Assembly (NCBI GenBank): GCA_963709525.1
Contig: CAVPXB010000023.1
Coordinates: 62,001-126,000, forward strand
Source: CAIWHR01 sp963709525
Lineage (GTDB): Bacteria; Pseudomonadota; Gammaproteobacteria; Burkholderiales; Casimicrobiaceae
DNA length: 64,000 nt
Reading direction: 5' to 3'
Part shown: positions 1 through 8,521 of the stretch, piece after piece
Position numbering within the stretch: the stretch's first letter is position 1
Layout of the letters: each line of letters opens with the position of its first letter
The notes under the pieces: generated by a model
Told to the model about the DNA's origin: nothing
The model's database searches: none
The model's input: only the letters and a program-made list of their open reading frames with translations
Translations under genes and position numbers: made by a program

Positions 1-1
1 G

Positions 2-427
2 CCCGCGCTGGCGTCCGGGGCCGTCGACGGGCAGGAAAATCCGCTGCACATCTTCACCGCTTCCAAGCTCAACACCGTCGGCCAGAAGTACGTCACCCTC
101 TGGGGCTATCTTGCCGACCCGCTGCTGTTCGTCGTCAACAAGGAGGTGTGGGAATCGTGGACGCCCGCCGATCGCCAGATCGTCAGGCAGGCTGCGATCG
201 ATGCGGGCAAGCAGGAAATTGCCATCGCGCGCAAGGGGCTGACCGCCACCGACGATGCGATGTACAAGGAAGTTGCGGCCCTTGGCGTCAACGTGACCCG
301 CCTCACACCCGCAGAGAAAGACGCCTTCGCCAAGGCGACGCGACCCACGTACGACAAGTGGGCGCAGACCATCGGCCCCGATCTCGTCAAGCGCGCCGAA
401 GCCGCGGTCGCGGCACGCAAGAAGTAA
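2..427 (+). CDS. dctP: TRAP transporter substrate-binding protein DctP, 5' end outside window
   Basis: This is the C-terminal part of the periplasmic solute-binding subunit of a tripartite ATP-independent periplasmic transporter, which captures an organic acid and delivers it to the DctQM permease. The frame is open from base 2, so the start lies upstream of the window. The visible 141 residues begin PALASGAVDGQENPL, the family signature for the ligand cleft, followed by a typical hydrophobic strand and helix pattern. It ends 6 bp before dctQ, so the three genes form one operon. The substrate cannot be read from this fragment. Confidence 0.9.
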   Translation, partial: PALASGAVDGQENPLHIFTASKLNTVGQKYVTLWGYLADPLLFVVNKEVWESWTPADRQIVRQAAIDAGKQEIAIARKGLTATDDAMYKEVAALGVNVTRLTPAEKDAFAKATRPTYDKWAQTIGPDLVKRAEAAVAARKK

Positions 428-433
428 GCGCGC

Positions 434-991
434 GTGAGGGAGAAACACCCCGGCGTGATGGTCTCCGTCGCGCCGGACCTTGTCGAATTGGACGCGGCGA
501 ATCCAGGGCGCGCGCCGTCTCCCGACGACATTCCGCGCATCGGCACCCGCGTCGAGGAGGGCATTGCCGCCATCGCGATGGCCCTCATTTGCCTCATCAC
601 CTTTGCCAACGTGCTGGTGCGCTATCTGACCAACGCCTCCTTTGCGTTCACCGAGGAGTTCTCGATTTTTCTGCTGGTGGTGATGACGTTTGCAGGCGCG
701 TCGGCGGCCTTTGCGCACAACCGGCACATCCGCATGGAGTACTTCGTGCGCAAGCTTCCGCCGGTGCCGTGGCGGTGGATCGAGCGGCTGGTCACCCTGT
801 GCGGCCTCGTCCTGTTCGGCATCCTGACGTTCTACGGGACGCGCCTGTTCTACGACGATTGGGAGTACGGAACCACGTCACCCGGCATCGGCATCCCGCA
901 GTGGATCTACTCGGTCTGGCTGCCGATACTGTCGGCGCTGATCGCGCTGCGCATTGTCGGGCGCCTGTCGCGCCTCTTCCGCAGCGCATGA
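434..991 (+). CDS. dctQ: TRAP transporter small permease DctQ
   Basis: The product is the small, four-helix membrane subunit of the TRAP transporter, which pairs with DctM. The 185-residue protein has hydrophobic segments at about residues 38-58, 75-95, 112-132 and 150-172. These surround the conserved NVLVRYLTNASFAFTEE region and the later NRHIRMEYF motif typical of DctQ. The start is taken as GTG at 434. An in-frame ATG at 458 is a possible alternative, since the first 40 residues are not conserved in the family. It lies between dctP and dctM in the same operon. Confidence 0.9.
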   Translation: MREKHPGVMVSVAPDLVELDAANPGRAPSPDDIPRIGTRVEEGIAAIAMALICLITFANVLVRYLTNASFAFTEEFSIFLLVVMTFAGASAAFAHNRHIRMEYFVRKLPPVPWRWIERLVTLCGLVLFGILTFYGTRLFYDDWEYGTTSPGIGIPQWIYSVWLPILSALIALRIVGRLSRLFRSA

Positions 992-1032
992 ACACCTCGC
1001 GTTGCGTCGGCGTGGTCACGGACTGATCCCGC

Positions 1033-2322
1033 ATGCTGGCCGAAGGCAGCGTGTTGTTGCTGGGTGGCTTGCTGGTGCTGCTGGCGCTGGGGGCACCGCT
1101 TGCGGTCGCGCTCGGCATCACCGGCACCGTCGTGATTCTGCGCGAGGGGCTCGGCATCATGTCGGTGCCGACCAACGTCTACGCGGGCATCGCCAAATAT
1201 CCCTTGCTGGCACTTCCCGTGTTCGTGCTTGCCGGCATGGTATTCGAGCGGGCCGGCGTGGCCGAGCGACTCGTGCGCTTCGTTTCCGTCTGTGTCGGCA
1301 ATCGACCCGGCGGCCCGGCCATCGTCGCCATACTGGTTTGCATGTTTCTCGGTGGCATATCGGGCTCGGGGCCGGCCGATGCCGCTGCCGTGGCGATGGT
1401 CATGATTCCCGGCATGGCCGCGGCCGGCTACCCGCGCGCGTTTTCGGCCAGCCTGATCGCGGCGGCGGGTTCAACGGCCATTCTGATTCCGCCATCGCTC
1501 GCCTTCATCGTCTACAACATCCTCGTTCCTTCGGCGACCATTCCCGCGCTGTTTGCCGCCGGCGTCATCCCCGGCATCCTCGCCGGGTTGTCGTTGCTGG
1601 TGCCCGTGCTGTGGCTGTCGATACGCAACGGTTGGGGGCGCGACGTCGCCGTGGTGGATGCCGGATTCTGGCAAACGCTGCGCGAAGCCATCTGGGGCTT
1701 GATCGCCCCGGTGATCATCCTGGGAGGGCTGCGCCTGGGGATCTTCACGCCGACCGAGGCTGCGGTGGTGGCGGCCGCCTATGGAGTATTCGTCGGTGTC
1801 GTCATCTACCGCACGCTCGACCTGCGCAAGATCTATGGCGTCCTGGTCGAATCGGCGGAGATATCGGCGGTAGTGATGATCATCATCGCACTTGCAAGCG
1901 TTTTTGCGCACGCGGGCTCGACACTGGGCGCGTTCGACGCCTTCGCGAAACTCCTGCTCGGATTCAACGCCGGCGAGGGCGTGTTGCTGACGATGATCAT
2001 GATCATGCTGCTGATCGCCGGCATGCTGCTCGATGCGATCTCGATCTTCCTCGTCTTTCTGCCGATCCTGCTGCCGATCATGAAGACCTACGGCTGGGAT
2101 CCCGTCTGGTTCGGCGTGCTGTTGACGATGAACATGGCCATCGGACAGTTCACGCCGCCGATGGCGGTCAATCTGATGGTGACTTCCCGCATCGCCGGCG
2201 TCACCATCGAATCGACGGTGCGCTGGGTGATTTGGATGGTGCTCGCGATGCTGGGAGCGATGGTGCTGGTGGCCGTGTTTCCGGCGCTGGCGACGTGGCT
2301 GCCCCGCCGGCTGGGTTACTGA
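1033..2322 (+). CDS. dctM: TRAP transporter large permease DctM
   Basis: The product is the large membrane subunit that forms the sodium-driven translocation path of the TRAP transporter. The 429-residue protein is almost entirely hydrophobic, with about twelve predicted helices. It carries the family blocks GMVFERAGVAERLVRF, GGISGSGPADAAAVA and PMAVNLMVTSRIAG. The length matches the usual 425-435 residues. The ATG start follows dctQ by 41 bp. Substrate specificity is set by DctP and stays unknown. Confidence 0.93.
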   Translation: MLAEGSVLLLGGLLVLLALGAPLAVALGITGTVVILREGLGIMSVPTNVYAGIAKYPLLALPVFVLAGMVFERAGVAERLVRFVSVCVGNRPGGPAIVAILVCMFLGGISGSGPADAAAVAMVMIPGMAAAGYPRAFSASLIAAAGSTAILIPPSLAFIVYNILVPSATIPALFAAGVIPGILAGLSLLVPVLWLSIRNGWGRDVAVVDAGFWQTLREAIWGLIAPVIILGGLRLGIFTPTEAAVVAAAYGVFVGVVIYRTLDLRKIYGVLVESAEISAVVMIIIALASVFAHAGSTLGAFDAFAKLLLGFNAGEGVLLTMIMIMLLIAGMLLDAISIFLVFLPILLPIMKTYGWDPVWFGVLLTMNMAIGQFTPPMAVNLMVTSRIAGVTIESTVRWVIWMVLAMLGAMVLVAVFPALATWLPRRLGY

Positions 2323-2351
2323 TCGCTGGCGACTGCCTGGCGGTGGTCAAC

Positions 2352-2427
2352 TGGCGCCCCGGGCCGGAATCGAACCGGCGACCTACCGCTTAGGAGGCGA
2401 TCGCTCTATCCACTGAGCTACCGGGGC
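2352..2427 (-). tRNA. tRNA-Arg (anticodon CCT)
   Basis: Read on the minus strand, the sequence folds as a full cloverleaf. The acceptor stem GCCCCGG pairs with CCGGGGC. The anticodon stem ATCGC/GCGGT closes the loop CTCCTAA with anticodon CCT, and the T arm GCCGG/CCGGC holds TTCGATT. The 3' CCA is encoded (2352-2354). It decodes AGG codons. It points towards the end of dctM. Confidence 0.96.
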
Positions 2428-2499
2428 GTGCCGCCAGGATTTTACCGGAAGCGGAGATCTCGCCTACACTCAAGGGTCTCCCGACCGGCACTCGACCCC

Positions 2500-3192
2500 A
2501 TGTTCCATCGTTTTCTGACACTACTTTCGCCTGCGGACTGGCTCGCGCTGGCCGTCTTTCTCGTGGGATGGGCCTGGTACGGCTACCACGCGGATCGTGC
2601 GGCGCGCGGGTCGAAGGGATTGCGCGGCGCAATGCAGGCGCATCGGATGCAGTGGGCGCGACAGATGGTCAGCCGCGAGAACAGAATCGTCGATGCGGCG
2701 CTCACCGGCAACCTGATGAACAGCGTTTCGTTCTATGCCAACACCACGATCTACATCATCGCCGGGCTGATCGCCATCGCCGGCACTCTCGACCGGATCA
2801 TCAGCTTTACCGAGGATATGCCCTTCGCACGGGTCCAGTCGAAGGAGTTGATCGAGGCGAAGGTGTTTCTCATGGTGGGGATCTTCATCTTTGCCTACTT
2901 CAAGTTCACCTGGGCGCTCCGACAATTCAACTTTCTTTCGATCCTGATCGGAGGCGCACCCGACCGCAACTCCCCGGAAGAAGCGCTCGAAACCTACGCC
3001 GCGCGTTTCGGTGCGGTGAACACCCTGGCAGGCGATGAATTCAATCGCGGCATTCGCGCGTATTACTTTGGATTCGCGGCACTGGGCTGGTTTGTCCATC
3101 CTGGATTGTTCATCGGATTGACATTGGTCATTCTGCTCGTGCTCGGGCGGCGCGATTTCCACTCGAAAACGCTGAAGGCGATCAATGGTTGA
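2500..3192 (+). CDS. DUF599 family integral membrane protein
   Basis: This is a 230-residue membrane protein of the DUF599 family, whose function is unknown. Four hydrophobic segments are visible, near residues 15-30, 82-100, 125-142 and 188-215. The conserved region RENRIVDAALTGNLMNSV precedes the second helix. The frame is open further upstream to 2428, but that extension would run to the edge of the tRNA-Arg gene. The ATG at 2500 gives the family-like N-terminus MFHRFLTLLSPADWLAL. It stands alone between tRNA-Arg and aat. Confidence 0.85.
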   Translation: MFHRFLTLLSPADWLALAVFLVGWAWYGYHADRAARGSKGLRGAMQAHRMQWARQMVSRENRIVDAALTGNLMNSVSFYANTTIYIIAGLIAIAGTLDRIISFTEDMPFARVQSKELIEAKVFLMVGIFIFAYFKFTWALRQFNFLSILIGGAPDRNSPEEALETYAARFGAVNTLAGDEFNRGIRAYYFGFAALGWFVHPGLFIGLTLVILLVLGRRDFHSKTLKAING

Positions 3193-3303
3193 AAGCGCCG
3201 GACCTGCGCGCCGGTACCCGAAGCGTTGCCGCTCGGGAAGCAATCCGAGAGCGGCAATGGTTCGGGCGAATCCAGGACCGGACGCTGCGTCGTGCCGCGG
3301 CGC

Positions 3304-4011
3304 ATGATTCCATGGATAACCGCAGGCAGTACGTTCCCGGCCGTCGAGTCTGCGCTCGCTGAGCCGAACGGATTGCTCGCCGCGGGGGATGACCTGAGCG
3401 CGGAGCGTTTGCTCGACGCCTACGCTCGAGGCATCTTCCCGTGGTATTCGGAAGGTCAGCCGGTACTGTGGTGGAGTCCGGATCCACGCATGGTCTTGGA
3501 GGTCGATGCATTTCGCTTGCGTCGATCGCTCGCCAAGGTGGTCCGCAATGGGGGCTATGAGATTCGTGTGGACACGGCTTTCGGAGAGGTGATGCGAGGC
3601 TGCATGCAAGTGCCGCGGCCCGGTCAGAGCGGCACCTGGATCACGCCTGCCGTCATCGCGGCGTACAGCCAACTGCACAACCGGGGCAATGCACATTCGA
3701 TTGAAGCGTGGCGGGCAGGGAGGCTGGTCGGCGGGCTGTACGGCGTATGCATCGGACGAATGTTCTTTGGAGAGTCGATGTTTGCGCTGGAGCGCGATGC
3801 GTCGAAGGTGGCCTTGGTACATCTGGTGGCGATATTGCGCGCCAGGGGATTCCCGATGATCGACTGTCAGCAGGAGACCGCGCATTTGGCGTCGTTTGGG
3901 GCGAGACCCATGCGCCGACTACTATTCGTTGAACGCTTGCGAGGACTTGCGAGGGCAAGCGCGACGCATGAGCCTTGGGCACTAATGCACGCCGATAGGG
4001 TGATGTCTTGA
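3304..4011 (+). CDS. aat: Leucyl/phenylalanyl-tRNA--protein transferase
   Basis: The enzyme moves Leu or Phe from aminoacyl-tRNA to proteins with N-terminal Arg or Lys, marking them for ClpS/ClpAP degradation in the N-degron pathway. The 235-residue protein carries the family blocks NGLLAAGDDLSAERLLDAY, GIFPWYSEGQPVLWWSPDPR, NRGNAHSIEAW and GLYGVCIGRMFFGESMF. The frame is open upstream to 3226, but the ATG at 3304 gives the family N-terminus MIPW. Its TGA overlaps the start of bpt, so the two transferases are translationally coupled. Confidence 0.95.
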   Translation: MIPWITAGSTFPAVESALAEPNGLLAAGDDLSAERLLDAYARGIFPWYSEGQPVLWWSPDPRMVLEVDAFRLRRSLAKVVRNGGYEIRVDTAFGEVMRGCMQVPRPGQSGTWITPAVIAAYSQLHNRGNAHSIEAWRAGRLVGGLYGVCIGRMFFGESMFALERDASKVALVHLVAILRARGFPMIDCQQETAHLASFGARPMRRLLFVERLRGLARASATHEPWALMHADRVMS

Positions 4012-4748
4012 CGCGACTCAACGACCTGCCGCCGGCCACAGCGCTGCAGTTTTATGCGACAGCGCCGTACCCATGCAGCTACCTTCCGGGTCGGATTGCA
4101 CGCTCACAGGTAGCCACGCCCAGCCATCGCATCGACACCGGGGTCTACAGCGAACTCGTGCGTCTGGGATTTCGGCGGAGCGGGGCCTTCACCTACAGGC
4201 CGTATTGTGACCATTGCCAAGCCTGCGTTCCAGTGCGGGTTCCGGTAGCCGAGTTCCGGCCCAATCGTCGACAGCGCCGATGTTGGAGGCAGCACGAGAA
4301 ACTCGCGGTGACGCATCGCGACCTGGTGTTCGATTCCAGGCACTACGACCTATACCTGCGGTATCAGCGCAGCCGCCACCCCGGCGGCGGCATGGATGAG
4401 GACAGTCGCGAGCAGTATCAGCACTTCCTTCTTCACAGCAACATCGCTACGGAACTACTGGAGTTTTGGGAAGGTGGCATGCTTCGAATGGTAAGTCTGG
4501 TGGATCGACTCACTGACGGACTCTCGTCTGTCTATACATTCTACGAGCCCGATATAGCGGGAGCGAGTTACGGAACGTTCAGCATACTGTCGCAGATACA
4601 ACAGTGCCAAGTCGCCGGACTTCCTTATGTTTACTTGGGCTACTGGATTGCCCAGAGTCGAAAGATGGCTTACAAGGCGGCGTTTCGCCCGATTGAGGGT
4701 TTCGTTGGGGGAAACTGGAAAACAGTACCGAGGTGCCAAGTCACTTAA
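4008..4748 (+). CDS. bpt: Aspartate/glutamate leucyltransferase (ATE family)
   Basis: The enzyme adds leucine from Leu-tRNA to proteins with N-terminal Asp or Glu, so it feeds the same ClpS degradation route as Aat. The 246-residue protein shows the N-terminal domain with YCDHCQACVPVRVPV, a cysteine-pair motif of the family. The C-terminal acetyltransferase-like part includes LVDRLTDGLSSVYTFYEPD and YVYLGYWI. The start is TTG at 4008, sharing four bases with the aat stop (TTGA). Its 3' part and the 230 bases after it become visibly richer in A and T, the first sign of the base-composition change seen in the rpf genes. Confidence 0.92.
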   Translation: MTRLNDLPPATALQFYATAPYPCSYLPGRIARSQVATPSHRIDTGVYSELVRLGFRRSGAFTYRPYCDHCQACVPVRVPVAEFRPNRRQRRCWRQHEKLAVTHRDLVFDSRHYDLYLRYQRSRHPGGGMDEDSREQYQHFLLHSNIATELLEFWEGGMLRMVSLVDRLTDGLSSVYTFYEPDIAGASYGTFSILSQIQQCQVAGLPYVYLGYWIAQSRKMAYKAAFRPIEGFVGGNWKTVPRCQVT

Positions 4749-4980
4749 TCAAAAGGGGAAATGTGATGTGACGTGATTGTGTAGGCGATCTACGAATCGT
4801 CATATTGTAGTGTACATATTGGATACTTCTTTTGCCCCTTTCGGTGCAAAGCGCCAAATATTCCGCAGGTTAACTTGATTTCTCTCAAGCGAGGTCTGGA
4901 TTCGTAACGATTTGTTTGCCACAATTGGGCTCGTAGAAGAATCTTTAGTCGTTCCCTTTTTTCGCTCCAAGGAGTGCCAC

Positions 4981-5892
4981 ATGAACGCCATGGCTGAGGT
5001 TCGTTTCTTTCCGCAGATGCAATACTCGCAGATCGACACTCGCTTTGACACCGAGTTTGGCGTGCTTTGGGGTTTCATGAATCCGAAACCGCGACCGACT
5101 TTCAATTTGCGACTCCTAGAGGAAGCGCGCGAGTTCGGTCGCAGTATTTCCCAGTCTGGGGCAACGATTTGGAACCATGGGCAACAATTCCAAGTCAACT
5201 ACGCTGTAGAAGCGTCAAGAGTTCCGGGCGTCTACAATTTGGGAGGCGATCTTGCGCTATTCCGCGAAGCGATCGGGAGACGAGACCGGAGCATGCTTGT
5301 CGACTATGGCGAGAAGTGCATAGACAATGTATTTGGATGGGCTACTGGATTTGGGCACGGGGTGACAACGCTTTCGTTGGTTCAAGGTGAAGCGCTGGGC
5401 GGGGGATTCGAAAGTGCTCTTTCCGCTTCAGTAATGGTTGCCGAAGAGTCGTCACGTCTTGGTTTCCCGGAGATACTTTTCAACTTATTCCCGGGCATGG
5501 GTGCCTACAGCTTGCTGACTCGGAAGGTCGGCCGTCGCATCACCGATGAACTAATCACTAGTGGCAATATCTATACCGCTCGCCAGCTCTTTGATCTCGG
5601 CGTCGTGGACGTATTGGCCCCGGACGGTGCGGGCGAAGCAACCGTGTATAGCTTCATCAGAAAGCACGCGAAATCCGCTAATGGGCGTCGGGGAATCGAG
5701 GCGGCGCGCCGGGAGGTCGATCCTCTGACACGCGACGAACTGGTTCGCATTGTGCACCTTTGGGCGGATGCAGCGTTGCGTTTGACAGAGCGAGATCTTC
5801 GGATGATGGAGCGTTTGGTCCGGGCGCAGAACAAGAGCGCAGATCTTGAAATCGTGCCTTCGACAGTTACACCACTTAAGCGTGTCGGATGA
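4981..5892 (+). CDS. rpfF: DSF synthase RpfF (crotonase fold)
   Basis: RpfF makes cis-2-unsaturated fatty acid signals (diffusible signal factor), working as acyl-ACP dehydratase and thioesterase. The 303-residue protein matches the RpfF signatures: VYNLGGDLALF (85-94), LVQGEALGGGFE (133-144) and GFPEILFNLFPGMGAYS (161-177). The two catalytic glutamates of the family fall at E144 and E164, with the same 20-residue spacing as in Xanthomonas RpfF. The ATG at 4981 follows an AAGGAG site, and the preceding 232 bases hold no gene. It converges on rpfC. Two lines of 60 bases that I counted are 55% and 47% GC, against 67% in a line of clpX, which suggests transfer. Confidence 0.93.
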   Translation: MNAMAEVRFFPQMQYSQIDTRFDTEFGVLWGFMNPKPRPTFNLRLLEEAREFGRSISQSGATIWNHGQQFQVNYAVEASRVPGVYNLGGDLALFREAIGRRDRSMLVDYGEKCIDNVFGWATGFGHGVTTLSLVQGEALGGGFESALSASVMVAEESSRLGFPEILFNLFPGMGAYSLLTRKVGRRITDELITSGNIYTARQLFDLGVVDVLAPDGAGEATVYSFIRKHAKSANGRRGIEAARREVDPLTRDELVRIVHLWADAALRLTERDLRMMERLVRAQNKSADLEIVPSTVTPLKRVG

Positions 5893-6197
5893 GGCGTAAG
5901 CTACCCCTCATTGTAGACAGTAGAACTGGACTTTTCTGGCGGGATTTTGTACTGGAGTGTAATGACCCAATGGGTTCTGCGCAGGTCAGGCCGCTAAACT
6001 GAAACTCCTGTAGGCGAGAGACGAGTTTTTTTGTTGTTCAAGCGCTTGGTTTGGAAACGGTGTCCCACTTTCATAAACATTCGGTAAACCCATTTATTGG
6101 CACGATCGCTTCTCGAAGGGGCCATTCTTCGAAGTTCCAGCCGGCCTGAAAATACCCTGGCAGGTCAGGGGCTCGGACGTGTTCAGCTTGCGACCAG
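5893..6197. other. Intergenic region between convergent rpfF and rpfC
   Basis: This stretch of 305 bases separates the stop codons of rpfF and rpfC. I see no convincing reading frame. It contains a short inverted repeat ACCCA/TGGGT near 5964-5974, but no T-run follows it, so it is not a clear terminator. The base composition is A+T-rich like the flanking rpf genes. Confidence 0.6.
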
Positions 6198-8384
6198 TCA
6201 ATCACGCCTTCGTGCGGGCAGGCGTGTTTGTCGTTGCTCCAAATGCTGCTCAAGCACAACGAACGCTTGTTTCGTCGTCCGATTCAGTTCCTCGAGCAGT
6301 GCATTGGACTTCTGGCGGAGCGCGTCGTGGTTAGTTTTCTCAAGACGCGCGGCAAATTGCATCAATTGCATCGCGCCGACACTTCCGGCACCGCCCTTTA
6401 ATGCATGGGCGATGTCCTTGATCTGTTCGTAATGACGGGAGTCCAGTGCGGCTGCGATTTCAGAGACAATTCGTTCTGCGTCTCCCTTGAATCCAATTAT
6501 CAAACGCTCTACAAATGTTGCATCCGGTGAAAGGAGTTCGAGGTCTTCGATTACCTGAGAGTCGACTACTGGTGTGTCGACTACCGAAAGGGTCGGCCGC
6601 TCTACCGCTCGAATCGGGACTGGGGGCGCGGTAGGTGCATCCGGGGAGAGATGGTGCTCGATTGCGTCAAGCAACGAGCTGGCACGCAGGGGTTTAGGGA
6701 CGAATTCTGCACACCCGGCAGCGTGGCATTCCGCAACAATCTCTGCCGTGACATTTGCGGAGAGAATTAGGACTGGAATTGGCTTGCCTGTAGTGAAGTG
6801 GTACATCTTAAGAGCTTGTAGGCCACTCAATATCGGCATCGAAAGATCGAAGAGGGCAATATCGAACCGCCCTTCATCGAGCGCGTCCAGTGCCGCTTCA
6901 CCGTTTTCAACGATTGTAGCTTGATGGCCCCCGCTCTCTAGGATGAGCTGTGTAACCCGCTGGTTAGTCGGGTTGTCTTCCGCTACCAAGACACGTGCAC
7001 CACGAATTCGTGCGACCTTTGCCGGCCCTCTCCCGGCAAAGACCGCCGCGGAAGCGGATAGGCGGGTGCTCGAATCAAGGTCCCCTGTAAAGTCGCATTC
7101 GCTAGCTTCGGCGGCCGAAACAGGCACCTCGAACCAAAATAGACTTCCTACACCCACTTCGCTCTGCACTCCAATCTCGCCACCCATTAGTGTCACTAGG
7201 TGGCGTGCGATTGTCGTACCTAACCCAGTCCCACCATGCGTACGCGTAATCGAGTCATCTGCCTGTGCAAACGCCTCGAAAATAATCGCCTGTTTCTCTA
7301 GCGGGATACCGATGCCGGTATCCTTGACTTCGAATCGAAGTCGTACGTTGTGATCGTTTCCGTTGACGAGTGCAACTCGTAGCAAGATCTCCCCATGCTC
7401 CGTAAACTTCACGGCATTCGCGAGGAGGTTGAGCAAGACCTGTCGTAGGTGATGATCGTCACCGCGAAAATACTTGGGTATCGCTGATGGTAGATCAAGC
7501 GAGACCGCGAGCCCCTTATATCTGGCCTGCGGCATCATTATTTTGACAGTACTGGAGAGCAGTCTACCGAGATCGAACGGATGCTGTTCGATTGTCACTC
7601 GTCCAGCTTCGATTTTTGATATATCGAGTACGTCCTCGATTTGAGCGAGCAGCAATTGTGCAGACGTTCCCAAAGTCTCGACAATCTCGCTTTGAGATTC
7701 GGATAATTTTGTCTCCTGGAGCAGGTCAGCCATTGCGATCACGCCATTTAATGGCGTACGCATTTCGTGGCTCACGTTTGCCAAGAACCGACCCTTGGCA
7801 AGGTTCGCTTCGTCGGCGCGTTTCCTGGCCTCGTTTATCCTCTCTGCGAGAACGCCAGCGTAGAGCGGTACTACTCCCAACGTAATGAGAAACCCAAGGC
7901 CAATAGCAGTATGTTGCGACCAGAATGGCGATACCGCGAGGACGACTCCAAACCCCATGCACGCCAAGGCTTGCGATGCGTGTAGATACGCGCGACCGAA
8001 ACGAAATCCGTTCCCAAGCGCGACAAAGAGGTAGACGCCAATGATGAGCGCCCCTCCCTCGCCCATCAGAATCATCGAATAGGTTGTTGCTGCGTTGTCG
8101 ACAAGCATGCCGACAATGCGGCGGCCAATCGACGTCTGGGGGTGAGCCACAATTCGGATCGCAATCATGGCTGCGGTGGCAAAGAAGAAAAACCCGAACC
8201 ACACAACAGTCGATTCATTGGGTGCAGCAACGTGCTCGCGTGACAGGTACCAACCCATGTAAGTCACAATTAGAAGCGATACGACCAAGCGTAGCATCGC
8301 CTGCTCGAACTCGGGGCGCGGTGCAGATTGGAGCATGGAGCCAAAATGGCCTCGGCTCAGAAACTTGTTAGCCTTATCACTCAT
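6198..8384 (-). CDS. rpfC: Hybrid sensor histidine kinase RpfC (DSF receptor type)
   Basis: RpfC senses DSF at the inner membrane and passes phosphate to RpfG; in Xanthomonas it also binds and restrains RpfF. The 728-residue protein has several transmembrane helices in residues 30-180. A HisKA domain follows with VSHEMRTPLNG (H206), then a HATPase with N323, DTGIGI and GGTGLGT. The receiver domain has its phosphoacceptor at D513 and K564, and the C-terminal Hpt domain has H660 in IAHALKGG. Length and the three phosphorelay positions are almost those of Xanthomonas RpfC (726 aa, H198, D512, H657 as I recall). It converges with rpfF and is transcribed away from the hydrolase gene. Confidence 0.93.
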   Translation of the reverse strand: MSDKANKFLSRGHFGSMLQSAPRPEFEQAMLRLVVSLLIVTYMGWYLSREHVAAPNESTVVWFGFFFFATAAMIAIRIVAHPQTSIGRRIVGMLVDNAATTYSMILMGEGGALIIGVYLFVALGNGFRFGRAYLHASQALACMGFGVVLAVSPFWSQHTAIGLGFLITLGVVPLYAGVLAERINEARKRADEANLAKGRFLANVSHEMRTPLNGVIAMADLLQETKLSESQSEIVETLGTSAQLLLAQIEDVLDISKIEAGRVTIEQHPFDLGRLLSSTVKIMMPQARYKGLAVSLDLPSAIPKYFRGDDHHLRQVLLNLLANAVKFTEHGEILLRVALVNGNDHNVRLRFEVKDTGIGIPLEKQAIIFEAFAQADDSITRTHGGTGLGTTIARHLVTLMGGEIGVQSEVGVGSLFWFEVPVSAAEASECDFTGDLDSSTRLSASAAVFAGRGPAKVARIRGARVLVAEDNPTNQRVTQLILESGGHQATIVENGEAALDALDEGRFDIALFDLSMPILSGLQALKMYHFTTGKPIPVLILSANVTAEIVAECHAAGCAEFVPKPLRASSLLDAIEHHLSPDAPTAPPVPIRAVERPTLSVVDTPVVDSQVIEDLELLSPDATFVERLIIGFKGDAERIVSEIAAALDSRHYEQIKDIAHALKGGAGSVGAMQLMQFAARLEKTNHDALRQKSNALLEELNRTTKQAFVVLEQHLEQRQTRLPARRRD

Positions 8385-8521
8385 GGCCGTTCGTCAGAAT
8401 CGGGTGCCCACGAAAACGCCAGTGCGCGCCGGCACAGGCATTCAATGACATAACTGGAAGGCGCGAACCTATCGACCAGACTTGTCCGAATGAAAAGGAA
8501 CCACAATTGGAGCCCAAACTC

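Noticed and set aside
2521..3885. Minus-strand open frame of 454 codons over DUF599 and aat
   Set aside because: It is antisense to two genes with clear family motifs, has no recognisable domain and reflects high-GC codon bias that keeps the opposite frame open.
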